Shown here in pieces: positions 27,840 to 35,914 of a stretch of 64,000 bases of DNA (the stretch's first letter is position 1; the number at the start of each line of letters is the position of its first letter). The notes beneath the pieces were generated by a model that made no database searches, was not told where the DNA came from, and saw only the letters and a program-made list of their open reading frames with translations. The translations under genes were made by a program, and so were the position numbers. The DNA comes from Methanoregula sp. UBA64 (GTDB taxonomy: Archaea > Halobacteriota > Methanomicrobia > Methanomicrobiales > Methanospirillaceae): positions 365,229 through 429,228 of the forward strand of contig NZ_DAQC01000001.1 of the NCBI RefSeq assembly GCF_002502735.1, read 5' to 3'.

Positions 27840-27963
27840 ATCGGAATAATCAAAAATCTTTTTCTCTCTTCCGGGCGTTGCAGTAAAAGATCGACGCACC
27901 GTTGTTCCGGCATGAAAAATTTCTGCACGTGACTGCGTTAAAAAAAAGGAATACGTTCGCCAA

Positions 27964-28197
27964 TCAGACCTGGTCGTACCCGGTTACGGTAATGCGGGGC
28001 ACCTTTCCTTCAATCGTGTCCCGGTACATCCGCTCGGGAAACGATGCCCCGCTGATCGCGGCATACTGTTCGTAGGAAACCGGGGCATAGTATTTCCGTT
28101 CGCCCCCGGGAACGACCACGATCAGCCGTTTGGTCATGATATCGTATCCCAGTTCCGTGATCCTGTTTGAAAAATGCCTGTCCCAGACAATACTCAT
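27964..28197 (-). CDS. KTSC-domain-like small protein
   Basis: 77 residues from ATG at 28197, which has GGAGG 10 nt upstream; longer in-frame starts are less likely. The sequence ITELGYDIMTKRLIVVV, RKYYAPVSYEQYAAISGASFP follows the pattern of KTSC domains (a short strand pair, a YxxVP/VSxxxY segment, then a helix), small proteins sometimes linked to lysyl-tRNA synthetase or RNA metabolism. Function unknown. It faces rubredoxin convergently. Confidence 0.6.
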   Translation of the reverse strand: MSIVWDRHFSNRITELGYDIMTKRLIVVVPGGERKYYAPVSYEQYAAISGASFPERMYRDTIEGKVPRITVTGYDQV

Positions 28198-28313
28198 GCA
28201 AGAACATCCTCCTTTTTCACAACCGGCACGCACCGGTTATGACTGCGTGAACTTCCGCGTACGGGATAATATACTTACTGCCGGATGATTCCGGTAAAAA
28301 AAAGAGCCGGGGT

Positions 28314-29189
28314 TTATCCTTCGATCATCTTCACGATCGATTTCTTGAATTCGTCAAATTCAAGATCGTCGAGCTGTTCGGGAAGCATCTGGCCGCTCGA
28401 TGCCTGGCGGTAGATCCAGTAGACTATCCGGTCCACGACTCGTAAGACATCCTCATGGGATTTTACCGTGATCAGGTGCCGGCCGAACTTCGGGTGCCGG
28501 CCTCTTCTCCCGCCGACCGTAATCTTGTACTCGGGAGGTTCTGCCGAGATGAGCTTGAACGGGCAGGGCATGATGCAGAACCCGCACTCCATGCAGAGAT
28601 CCTTGTGGAGGAGGATCACGCCGTTATCGACCTCGATTGCCTTCTCCCGGCAGTAATGCGTACAGGTGCCGCATCCCGTGCAGAGACCGGGGTCCCGGAC
28701 CGGGCGCTGTGTCCCGGTGATGCCGATCTCGTTTAGGCGTTCGCTCTCGCAGCTGTTCGGGCAGGAGGATATGGCAATCCTGACCTTGACCGGAAGTTCG
28801 CGGCCGAAAAATTTCCTGTCGATCTCCTGGGCGAGCCCGACACTGTCGATGATACCGTATTTGCAGTAGCGGGTTCCAAGGCAGGAGGTCACGTTGACGA
28901 TCTCCTCGCGTTCGGCACCGAGGGGGGTACCGTTCTTCTCCAGATCCGCGACCAGTTCCCCTAACCGGTCCGGATCCATGTGGGGCAGCTCGATAGTCTG
29001 CCGGGTGGTAAGGTGCAGCTCTTTTGCACCGTAGCGTTTTGCAATCTCCCCGAGCCCCAGCATCTGTTCCGGGGTAATCATCCCGGCCGGCATGCGGAGC
29101 CGAACGATAACAAAGTCGGGATCGCGTTCCGTGATGATCCCGCCCCGGGTATAAAGTGCCTGATCAGCCGGCGATCGTAGATGGGACAT
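28314..29189 (-). CDS. Small siroheme sulfite/nitrite reductase-like protein with ferredoxin domain
   Basis: 291 residues from ATG at 29189 (MSHLRSPADQ). A ferredoxin-like half domain (HLTTRQTIELPHM) leads into the siroheme-[4Fe-4S] ligand pattern C-x5-C (TSCLGTRYC) and C-x3-C (SSCPNSCES). Two inserted [4Fe-4S] motifs follow, CTGCGTCTHYC and CMECGFCIMPC. The size and layout match the small (group I) dissimilatory sulfite-reductase-like proteins of methanogens; physiological substrate unknown, possibly sulfite, nitrite or a sulfur intermediate. Siroheme would derive from cobA and the hem genes at the other end of the window. Divergent from the 29304 gene. Confidence 0.85.
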   Translation of the reverse strand: MSHLRSPADQALYTRGGIITERDPDFVIVRLRMPAGMITPEQMLGLGEIAKRYGAKELHLTTRQTIELPHMDPDRLGELVADLEKNGTPLGAEREEIVNVTSCLGTRYCKYGIIDSVGLAQEIDRKFFGRELPVKVRIAISSCPNSCESERLNEIGITGTQRPVRDPGLCTGCGTCTHYCREKAIEVDNGVILLHKDLCMECGFCIMPCPFKLISAEPPEYKITVGGRRGRHPKFGRHLITVKSHEDVLRVVDRIVYWIYRQASSGQMLPEQLDDLEFDEFKKSIVKMIEG

Positions 29190-29272
29190 AGCAACAGTAT
29201 GATTCGCTGCCGCCGCAAAAAGAGGTTGCGAAGCAGGCACCTGCATTTCTCTTCGTATGTAAAGTACAAATG

Positions 29273-29280
29273 TTTTATAA
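29273..29280 (+). promoter_or_regulatory. TATA box in front of the 29304 gene
   Basis: TTTTATAA lies 24 bases before the ATG at 29304, which predicts a leaderless or nearly leaderless transcript. The region is shared with the divergent sulfite-reductase-like gene. Confidence 0.5.
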
Positions 29281-29303
29281 CACTCCATCGCGAAGTATGT
29301 ACC

Positions 29304-29873
29304 ATGCCAAAGCATTCTGAATACATGGAGGCTTTTTTTGGCGTAGAGCTCAACCAGAAATTTGAGGATACGATAGGGGACCTCAAAGACGTGGAGATAG
29401 ACCTCAAGGACTTATCCCAGCAGATCGCAAAACTCGAAGAGATAAAAGGAGCCGAGGAGTTCAGCGAAGCTCTCAAGGAATGCCGGGCGGTGGCATATGA
29501 AAACGCCCAGCAGGTAAAAGACGTGCGTACCTTCCTTGATTTTTACTTAAAGTCTGACAAGACCTCCTCCCATATCATTCTCGAACGGGACGCGTACATG
29601 AAGATTTACCAGATCTTCAAGTGGGATGGTTCAGATGTGCGTGACCTCAAACGCTGGATAAAAGAGCTCACCGAGATCTGCGATAAGATCGGGCTCAACA
29701 TGCGTGACCTCATCAACTTCAAGAAACTGACCGCTCAGCCCGTGCCGGAAGAACTGGTCAGGTTCCCGGTCTATGCCCTGGACAAGCAGGGGTACTGCCT
29801 TACCGGCCCGGCGTTCGATATGGTCATGCATATCGATGAGGTCCGGGAAAAAATTGCTGAAAAATCCTCATAA
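29304..29873 (+). CDS. Hypothetical helical protein
   Basis: 189 residues from ATG at 29304 (MPKHSEYMEAFFGVELN). I do not recognise it. The first 120 residues are charged and strongly helical (LKDVEIDLKDLSQQIAKLEE, EFSEALKECRAVAYENAQQV), probably a coiled coil or helical bundle. The C-terminal part (ELVRFPVYALDKQGYCLTG) is more globular. No signal peptide or metal motif. It may share a divergent promoter with the sulfite-reductase-like gene. A T-rich run (29898-29914) after the stop may terminate it. Confidence 0.65.
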   Translation: MPKHSEYMEAFFGVELNQKFEDTIGDLKDVEIDLKDLSQQIAKLEEIKGAEEFSEALKECRAVAYENAQQVKDVRTFLDFYLKSDKTSSHIILERDAYMKIYQIFKWDGSDVRDLKRWIKELTEICDKIGLNMRDLINFKKLTAQPVPEELVRFPVYALDKQGYCLTGPAFDMVMHIDEVREKIAEKSS

Positions 29874-30045
29874 CTATCCTCCCCCTCCATAACATTTTTT
29901 TTTACTTTTTTTGGCCTGTACCAGCACCCGCTCTTTTCAGGCAAATTAAACATGCGCGTTTTTAAAAAAAATCTGTTAATTTTAAATTATTTACCCCATG
30001 AAAAATTTCGTCACGTTTATTTATTCCGGGGCTGCACCGGTAGGT

Positions 30046-30579
30046 ATGGCCGAAACAAAGGCTGATAAAAATGAAAAAGTGTCGTGTCTGGACACTCTTG
30101 CAAAGAACCCGCTCTATGTCGGGCTTGCAATCGGTATCCTTGCGGCACTCGTACAGGTCCTGTTGATCAGCGCCGGCGGCCCGGAAGCCTATGGGTTCTG
30201 CGTTGCCTGCCATACCCGTGATGTTGTAAACGTTGCCGTAAACGATATTGCCGGGACAAAACTTGCCGTGGCTGCGATCTCGCAGAACGCAATCCTGCCG
30301 GTCCTCACCGTTATCGGCGTCCTTATCGGGGCGTTTATATCGGCCCGGTACTACCGGGAGTTCCGCGCAAAGACCGGCAAAGCGGTCTCGTATGTCTGGT
30401 ACCTCGCGGGCGGGATCTTCTTTATGATCTTCGCGCTTTTCATGGGCGGCTGCCCCTATCGCCTGGGCCTGCGCATCGGGTACGGCGATGTGGTGGCACT
30501 CATCGGTGTCATCGCGATCATTGCCGGTGTCCTTGCCGGGATAAAAATTGCAACAGCTCTTGCGGAGCGTGAGGGATAA
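30046..30579 (+). CDS. YeeE/YedE-type sulfur-compound transporter, first half
   Basis: 177 residues from ATG at 30046 (MAETKADKNEKVS); an earlier ATG at 29998 adds 16 residues. About five membrane helices. Family cysteines are in YGFCVACHTRD and in the re-entrant-loop motif FMGGCPYRLG. YeeE proteins move thiosulfate through a hydrophobic channel by way of conserved cysteines; YedE relatives are linked to selenium. Here the usual ten-helix protein is split in two genes that likely form a heterodimer. A TATA-like TTTATTTATT lies about 30 bases before 30046. Confidence 0.85.
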   Translation: MAETKADKNEKVSCLDTLAKNPLYVGLAIGILAALVQVLLISAGGPEAYGFCVACHTRDVVNVAVNDIAGTKLAVAAISQNAILPVLTVIGVLIGAFISARYYREFRAKTGKAVSYVWYLAGGIFFMIFALFMGGCPYRLGLRIGYGDVVALIGVIAIIAGVLAGIKIATALAEREG

Positions 30580-30581
30580 TC

Positions 30582-31103
30582 ATGGTCGCAGCAGGCTGGC
30601 TCTCAAAGGACGTTGCCATTATTGCCGTCCCCATCGTAACGCTCATCCTCGGCCTTATTATCGGCTGGCTCGGCCAGCGTTCCGGGTTCTGCTCCATCGG
30701 GGGATTCCGGGACTTCTTCATGTTCAAACACACCCGGCTCCTGTTCGGGTACCTTGCGCTCATAGTCGGGGCATTTATCGGCTACCTCGTCTTCTGGCTC
30801 ATCACCCCGTCGGCATTCACGAACTTCTTCTGGCTTCTCCACAACGGCCTCATGCCCGTGCCCGGTGCACCGGCAGGCCTGACCGTGGCCGCGTACGTGA
30901 TCCTTGCAGTCATCGGCGGGATTGCGGTCGGGCTTATCGGGGTCCTTCTTGGCGGCTGCCCGCTCCGGCAGTGCGTCATGACCTCGGAAGGCAACCTGAA
31001 ATCCCTCTGGTTTGTAATCGGGATGTGCGTGGGTGCGGTTGTCTATACCATGTGGATCTCCGGCTGGGGCGTAGCGCTCCTGAAAGCCGCAGGGATTGCG
31101 TAA
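30582..31103 (+). CDS. YeeE/YedE-type sulfur-compound transporter, second half
   Basis: 173 residues, ATG two bases after the stop of the first half. About five helices with the paired cysteine motifs RSGFCSIGGFRDFF and LLGGCPLRQCVM. It is the partner half of the split transporter and is co-transcribed with the TusA-like gene 18 bp downstream. In bacteria YeeE hands thiosulfate or its sulfur to the TusA-like YeeD/YedF, so the order YeeE-YeeE-TusA fits a channel-to-carrier relay. Confidence 0.87.
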   Translation: MVAAGWLSKDVAIIAVPIVTLILGLIIGWLGQRSGFCSIGGFRDFFMFKHTRLLFGYLALIVGAFIGYLVFWLITPSAFTNFFWLLHNGLMPVPGAPAGLTVAAYVILAVIGGIAVGLIGVLLGGCPLRQCVMTSEGNLKSLWFVIGMCVGAVVYTMWISGWGVALLKAAGIA

Positions 31104-31121
31104 AAGGAGGGAAAAACAGGT

Positions 31122-31349
31122 ATGACCACAACAAATCTCGACATAACCGGGAAAGTCTGTCCCTACTGCCTGCTCGCCGTGCAGAAAGCTGCGGCCGGCA
31201 TGAAATCATCGGACGTGCTGGTGATCCGCTGCGATCACCCGCCGGCAGCAACGGCCACGATCCCGAAATTTGCAGAAGATGCCGGTATGGCGATCGATTC
31301 AAAGAAGATCGAGTCGGGTCTCTGGGAGATCCGGCTTACCAAAAAATAA
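31122..31349 (+). CDS. TusA/YedF-like sulfur carrier with a CPYC active site
   Basis: 75 residues, GGAGG 10 nt before the ATG region. The TusA fold is evident: LDITGKVCPYCLLAVQKAA at the N-terminus, then VIRCDHPPAATATIPKFAEDAG. The usual CPxP active site is CPYC, giving a second cysteine two residues after the carrier cysteine; this could let it form an internal di- or trisulfide, or bind selenium. It receives sulfur from the upstream YeeE pair or the cysteine desulfurase and could pass it on to the DsrEFH-like protein encoded next. Confidence 0.88.
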   Translation: MTTTNLDITGKVCPYCLLAVQKAAAGMKSSDVLVIRCDHPPAATATIPKFAEDAGMAIDSKKIESGLWEIRLTKK

Positions 31350-31415
31350 AAAAAATCGCGGGTAACATAATTCATAAATATTCCTGTCGGTGTAACTTTA
31401 TGAGAGATACACGGC

Positions 31416-32663
31416 ATGAACCCGCATTTTTTTCTGTTGAGCAGCCCTGTCACCCAGGAACGGCTCACGTGGATCGGGGAATGTCTGCGCTATTATTTTA
31501 TCAAACTCAATCCCGAGAATTTCCTGCACCACGCAAAGGCCGATGAAGGAACGTTTACGTTCCTCCTGACCGGGGATGCGCTCTACAGCCTTCACGACCC
31601 GGCAACGGTCCGGCTCTGGGAAAACCTCCTGGCACTGCCTTCGGTAATTCTGATCTGCGACCGGCAGGAGCTGTCGCTCCGGGGCATCTCGATCGAGGGC
31701 CTGAAACGAAAACTTCCCGACCAGGTGATCGACCACAACCGGCTGGGCATCAACGGGCAGCAGTCGTTCTGGAACGATGTGGCAAAGATCGCACGCCAGC
31801 ACGAACAGCCGATCCCGAGCATCATCGGGTACCTGCAGCTGGACTCTCCCTACATGAACCGCTCCCCGCTCTATTGCGTGAAATGCCTCCAGGCCGCAGT
31901 CGAGGTCCATGCCTCGGTCGAACTGTATGCCTACCTTGACGGGATCCACTGCGGGCATATCAGCCAGTCTCCTTCGGATTTCGACAATATCGGCGACCGG
32001 CTCGAAGATATCGCGGAAAAGGCGGCAAAACGCGGGCTCCAGTCCCTCATGCTCTCGTGCAGCCGCTGCGCCCTTGCCCGGGGGTACAGCACCTGGGACG
32101 AGGGGGAGGGAGAACTCGTTTCGTCCTGTACCATCCGGCCATACCGGATCCGCAATCTCAATGAGATGGTGGAACGCTTCGGGCGCAACCATATCATTTT
32201 AGCGGAAAATTCCGCATCCCTCCAGATTAAAAAAGAAGGGTCGTCGTCTTCGTTCTCACGTGCCGAACCCGGCCGGGCCACACCGTTACTTATCCTCGTG
32301 ACCGGTACCCCGTACGGGTCCGAACGTGCATTCGGGGCGGTCTCCTTTGCGGTGGCCTGCGCCGGCCAGGGGATCCTGACTAGGGTGGTCTTTATCGAGA
32401 ACGGCGTTTACTGCCTGACCGGAAGTCCTGTACCGGCAGCAAAAAACATCTGGTTTTTCAATCTCCAGGAAGTGATCGATGCCGTTGCCGGCAGTGCGGA
32501 TCTCCAGTTCTTCTCCTACCAGCCGTCGTTAACCAAGCGTGGAATGGCAAAAAACCCGAAGATGAACGCTGTACTGGATATCGGCACGTCCGAACTCGGG
32601 CAGATGCTCTTTACCGTACCAAAGGGACACCTGGCAGGGCACCAGCGGGTACTGTTCTTTTAA
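31416..32663 (+). CDS. DsrE/DsrF/DsrH-like triple-domain sulfur-relay protein, paralogue 2
   Basis: 415 residues, the same length as the paralogue at 18966 and collinear with it. Unit 1: FLLSSPVTQERL, FLLTGDALYSLH, VILICDRQELSLRG. Unit 2: ELYAYLDGIHCGHISQ and the DsrE-like cysteine loop SCSRCALARGYSTWDEGEG. Unit 3: TGTPYGSERAFGAVSFAVACAG and VVFIENGVYCLTG. DsrE/F/H proteins transfer persulfide sulfur with TusA as partner. Here the gene lies 66 bp after a tusA-like gene, which supports the assignment. Start ATG at 31416 follows a TATA-like TTCATAAATATT (about 31369). Confidence 0.72.
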   Translation: MNPHFFLLSSPVTQERLTWIGECLRYYFIKLNPENFLHHAKADEGTFTFLLTGDALYSLHDPATVRLWENLLALPSVILICDRQELSLRGISIEGLKRKLPDQVIDHNRLGINGQQSFWNDVAKIARQHEQPIPSIIGYLQLDSPYMNRSPLYCVKCLQAAVEVHASVELYAYLDGIHCGHISQSPSDFDNIGDRLEDIAEKAAKRGLQSLMLSCSRCALARGYSTWDEGEGELVSSCTIRPYRIRNLNEMVERFGRNHIILAENSASLQIKKEGSSSSFSRAEPGRATPLLILVTGTPYGSERAFGAVSFAVACAGQGILTRVVFIENGVYCLTGSPVPAAKNIWFFNLQEVIDAVAGSADLQFFSYQPSLTKRGMAKNPKMNAVLDIGTSELGQMLFTVPKGHLAGHQRVLFF

Positions 32664-32739
32664 AAAAACACCGGGGCGATCGTTTACGGAAACCACTGAT
32701 ACCATTCCGGATTTTTCCGACCTGACCTGCACGAACCTG

Positions 32740-32925
32740 ATGATCCGGCTCAAGATGCTGTTAAAGAAAACACCTGCCGATATGCCGGTCGCATTTTTTG
32801 TCCGCCGTGACCAGAAGGACACCGTGGAGGTCCCGTTCTCACGGTCCGGGTACGAAGTAGGGGTAGAACCGGCCGGTACAAACCGGTACCGGATTGTCAT
32901 GACAAAGAAAGGAGCCGGCAGATGA
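32740..32925 (+). CDS. Divergent TusA-like ORF, start uncertain
   Basis: The first ATG gives 61 residues, but TusA-like sequence continues upstream: TIPDFSDLTCTNLMIRLKM begins near 32698 in the same open frame, where no ATG, GTG or TTG exists back to the preceding gene. Either a rare start such as ATT at 32704 is used or the N-terminus was lost. The TusA CPxP is replaced by CTN; the rest, LLKKTPADMPVAFFVRRD, resembles the TusA helix and second strand. The stop overlaps the next ATG by four bases (ATGA), so it is translated as part of this operon. Confidence 0.45.
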   Translation: MIRLKMLLKKTPADMPVAFFVRRDQKDTVEVPFSRSGYEVGVEPAGTNRYRIVMTKKGAGR

Positions 32926-33281
32926 CGCATCAGGATCCCGTGATCGGGAAGATCCACGATACGTTCTCGCGCCACGACCGGAAGTACTGCCTCTTTTCGG
33001 TTGCGGGAAGAGATGACGATCTCCTTTACTACTCCCACCGGTCAAAACCCCTCCGGTCGCTGATGTTCGGGAAGGATTTTACCGGCCGTATCCCGGCTCT
33101 CATCCGGGAGAACGATTCTCTCTGTATTGAATGCGGCCTCGGGCTTGCCGTTGCCGGGGGCGTGGCACTTGACAACGGGGATCTCCTTGCATGGAATTTT
33201 TCCACAGAAGAGGCAAACCGGATCCTTGCTGCGCTCAGGGACCGGCTGGGAAAAGAGGGCAGCTGGATCGTCCTGTTCTGA
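32922..33281 (+). CDS. Hypothetical protein at the end of the sulfur-relay operon
   Basis: 119 residues; ATG overlaps the preceding stop, GGAG nine bases upstream. Not recognised. It has a pair of cysteines in SLCIECGLGLAVAGGVAL and another in KYCLFSVAGRDD; the CxxC could bind metal or take part in thiol exchange. The remaining sequence alternates short strands and helices. Operon position after the TusA- and DsrE-like genes suggests a sulfur-related role. Confidence 0.6.
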   Translation: MTHQDPVIGKIHDTFSRHDRKYCLFSVAGRDDDLLYYSHRSKPLRSLMFGKDFTGRIPALIRENDSLCIECGLGLAVAGGVALDNGDLLAWNFSTEEANRILAALRDRLGKEGSWIVLF

Positions 33282-33335
33282 TCGTTTCGCTGCTTACGTG
33301 GGAGGACCGGCCCGGTACCGGGACAAAAACATTTT

Positions 33336-33839
33336 TTATAATCCGGCCTGGCGTTCCCGCAGGATTATCCTTGCCGTCTCCTCGGCCACTTCCCCGGTCA
33401 GGGAAACGCATTTTTTAAGATGTTCCGGGGATTTTAAGATCAGGCCCCGGGTCAGGGAACGGCAGCAGGCGCACCCGTGGCGTGCGGTAAACCGCTCGTG
33501 AAGTTCCCGGGAGAGCATAAGGCACCGCTCTACCGCAGGGTCGCGGGGATCTTTGCGGCCAAAGGCCATGCCAAGCGCCATGACGCCCCCGGTCACCGCC
33601 CCGCAGGAGCAGCCGGCCCCGCCCATTCCTATCGGGAACCCGGAAGCACACCGGATCACATCTTCCGGGTAGCCGAGCCTGAACTCATCGTTGATGGTCT
33701 TAACGATGGCCTCGGAACAATAGAAACGGCCGGACCGGTAGTAATCCTCTGCGATCTCCCGGATTTTGCGGGGATCCGGTTCACCGGTCGTAGCCGGCAT
33801 TTTCCGGGACGGGACGGCAGGTTCCATGCTGTTAACCAC
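33336..33839 (-). CDS. C_GCAxxG_C_C family redox protein
   Basis: 167 residues. The family signature is present: GRFYCSEAIVKTINDEF near the start, then GGAGCSCGAVTGGVMALGM (GCxxGAxxGG), and later cysteines in RHGCACCRSL and LKKCVSL. Proteins of this family are thought to bind a cofactor or act as redox proteins in anaerobes; none is well characterised. A later ATG (MEPAVPS) may be the true start. It lies 24 bp downstream of the activase gene on the same strand and belongs to that operon. Confidence 0.82.
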   Translation of the reverse strand: MVNSMEPAVPSRKMPATTGEPDPRKIREIAEDYYRSGRFYCSEAIVKTINDEFRLGYPEDVIRCASGFPIGMGGAGCSCGAVTGGVMALGMAFGRKDPRDPAVERCLMLSRELHERFTARHGCACCRSLTRGLILKSPEHLKKCVSLTGEVAEETARIILRERQAGL

Positions 33840-33863
33840 AATAAACCCTCTAAAAAGATATAA

Positions 33864-34613
33864 TCAGAGCGGATCCGATGCCACAAGAGCTGCCCCGACT
33901 GCCCCGACAATCTGGGGATCGGGCGGGACGATGACGTGCCGGTGTGTCTCCTTTTCAAGAAGGACTCTCATGCAGGGATTGAGCGCAACTCCCCCGGCAA
34001 AAAAGATCTTCCCGTCCGTTGCAACCCGGCGCAGCAGGCCGGCCGAGCGGCTGGCAATTGCCTTGTGGATGCCCAGCGCCACATCGTTTCTTGTTGCACC
34101 CTGGTTGATGAGGGAGACGACTTCTGACTCGGCAAAGACCGTGCACATGCTGTTGATCTTTTCCGGCTTCTGTGCGGTAAGGGCGGCCGCTGCGAACTCT
34201 TCGAGCGTAAAACCGAGCGCGGTTGCCATGACTTCAAGGAACCGGCCGGTCCCGGCGGCGCACCGGTCGTTCATCTCGAACTTTTTTAAATTGCCGTTCT
34301 CGTCAAGCGAGATGGCTTTTGTGTCCTGCCCGCCGATATCGAGAACCGCCCTGCATTCCGTTGAAAAAAAACGGGATCCCCGGACAAAGGCCGTGATCTC
34401 GGTTACCACCGGGCAGTCGAGATGTCCTTTGATCAGGTGGCGCCCGTATCCGGTGGCCACCGCCCGGTCGTATTCCACGCCCTTCAAAAGATCGCGTGCG
34501 ATCCCAAGGGGATTGTGGGACGTGGCCGATGTGCGGGAGGAGACCAGCCTGCCGTCTTCAAGTACGGCAAGCTTGACGGTCCGTGAGCCTACATCGATTC
34601 CCGCGTATCTCAT
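33864..34613 (-). CDS. Acyl-CoA dehydratase activase-like ATPase (HgdC/BadF family)
   Basis: 249 residues, ASKHA fold ATPase with a bridging [4Fe-4S] cluster. Landmarks are YAGIDVGSRTVKLAVLEDG, ATGYGRHL, VLDIGGQDTKAI, the cluster cysteine in NDRCAAGTGRFLE and a second in INSMCTVFAESEV. The C-terminus has FAGGVALNPCM. It injects low-potential electrons, driven by ATP, into a partner double-cubane or 2-hydroxyacyl-CoA dehydratase protein, encoded immediately upstream with a four-base overlap. Confidence 0.9.
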   Translation of the reverse strand: MRYAGIDVGSRTVKLAVLEDGRLVSSRTSATSHNPLGIARDLLKGVEYDRAVATGYGRHLIKGHLDCPVVTEITAFVRGSRFFSTECRAVLDIGGQDTKAISLDENGNLKKFEMNDRCAAGTGRFLEVMATALGFTLEEFAAAALTAQKPEKINSMCTVFAESEVVSLINQGATRNDVALGIHKAIASRSAGLLRRVATDGKIFFAGGVALNPCMRVLLEKETHRHVIVPPDPQIVGAVGAALVASDPL

Positions 34614-35890
34614 TTCTTCTTCAGGCGCTCGTTGAACGCTTCGATCCGGGTCTTGAGCTGCCCGGCATCTTCCTGGCTGTAATCGGTCTCCAGGCGCAGG
34701 GTCGGGATGTGCGAGTTCTCCAGCTCCTTTTCCACCGGCCCGCTCTCGATGATATAAGGCTGGCAGAACTGGAGGCTGTAATGGAGGACGCCGTCCGCGT
34801 GGAGGTTCTTTGCCATCTCCTTTACATGGTTTACCCGCGACGGGTTGGGGGTAAAGACCGCACAGTCGACATTGAAGTAACGGTCGGTGATTGCATCGAG
34901 CAGTTCTTCGACCGTGTTCCCCTTGATCTCGGTGAGCCAGCGGGTACCGCGTTCTCCCACGCAGGACTCTTCGCCGACGATGACGGCATTACTGGTCTCA
35001 ATGAGCATGGGGAGCTTCCAGTTCGGGACCGCCATCGGGCAACCCGAGACAATGATACGGGTGGTCCCTTTGGGCATTACGCCCTTGTGCTCTTTTACGC
35101 GGGTTTCGAGCTCGTCGCAGAGCTTGTTGACCGAGTCGGTAAACCGGGCCGGGTCATCGTGGAAGAAGACCTGGTTGATGAGCAGTGCGTCAAGGCCGGA
35201 GATCGGCGCCGGGTCTGCTGCCCTGAGGGCGGCAAGCCGGATCATTGCCTTGCGCTTTGCATTGACCGTCTCGATGGCTTTTTTAAGCGACTGGACCGTG
35301 ATCTTCTTCCCGGTCTCCTGTTCGAGTTTTGCAATGAACTTGCGGTACTCTTCCTTGAGCATCAGCCGGCCGGCATCGCTCTTGGTCTGCGGGAGATCCA
35401 TGACATAGAGATCTTTAACAAGCGGCCGGAAGATCTCGTATGCCTTCTTTTTGCCATCGCAGGTATTCTCGCCGACAATGACATCGCACGACTCAACGTA
35501 CGGGCAGAGCTTCCCGAGCTTGAACCCGAACATGGACTTAATGAGCGAGCACGTGTTCCGCGGGAGGAGTTCCTCGGCAGCTTCAAAGCCGAGCTCCGCG
35601 CCGGCACAGAGACCGACCGCAACGCCGTCGACTGCAAGCACGAGTTCTTCCGGGACAAAGACGCAGTACGAGCCGATCACTTTTTTGCCCTGCGCCTTTG
35701 CATCCATAATCTCCTTGATCCGCAGCCCGTGAACCTCGCTTACCACAAAGTCGAAGTACTTCATGCCCTCGGGCCGGTTCTTCTGGGAGAGGAAGATATC
35801 GGTATATGCCTGACCCAGGCCGGCTAGCAGGGCATTGTGGTTCTCGACATCGATGCCCAGTGATTTCCACATTTCCGTATAATCTGCCAT
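34610..35890 (-). CDS. Double-cubane-cluster reductase / 2-hydroxyacyl-CoA dehydratase family
   Basis: 426 residues from ATG at 35890 with GGAG upstream. It matches the HgdB/C-like double-cubane protein (DCCP) group by single-chain size and by cysteines in GSYCVFVPEE, NTCSLIKSM, KLCPYVESCDVIVGENTCDG, VSGCPMA, GEESCVGER and FCQPYI. DCCP type enzymes hold an [8Fe-9S] cluster and reduce small molecules such as acetylene at very low potential; the natural substrate is unknown. The activase gene follows with an ATGA overlap, as in known pairs. No CoA-transferase or acyl-CoA genes are nearby, which argues against a true dehydratase. Confidence 0.87.
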   Translation of the reverse strand: MADYTEMWKSLGIDVENHNALLAGLGQAYTDIFLSQKNRPEGMKYFDFVVSEVHGLRIKEIMDAKAQGKKVIGSYCVFVPEELVLAVDGVAVGLCAGAELGFEAAEELLPRNTCSLIKSMFGFKLGKLCPYVESCDVIVGENTCDGKKKAYEIFRPLVKDLYVMDLPQTKSDAGRLMLKEEYRKFIAKLEQETGKKITVQSLKKAIETVNAKRKAMIRLAALRAADPAPISGLDALLINQVFFHDDPARFTDSVNKLCDELETRVKEHKGVMPKGTTRIIVSGCPMAVPNWKLPMLIETSNAVIVGEESCVGERGTRWLTEIKGNTVEELLDAITDRYFNVDCAVFTPNPSRVNHVKEMAKNLHADGVLHYSLQFCQPYIIESGPVEKELENSHIPTLRLETDYSQEDAGQLKTRIEAFNERLKKK

Positions 35891-35914
35891 GATGTACAAC
35901 CGCTCCGGAAAAAT

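Noticed and set aside
30548..31546. 332-codon plus-strand frame over the YeeE and TusA genes
   Set aside because: Shadow frame; the real genes in this stretch are 30582-31103, 31122-31349 and the beginning of the DsrEFH-like gene.
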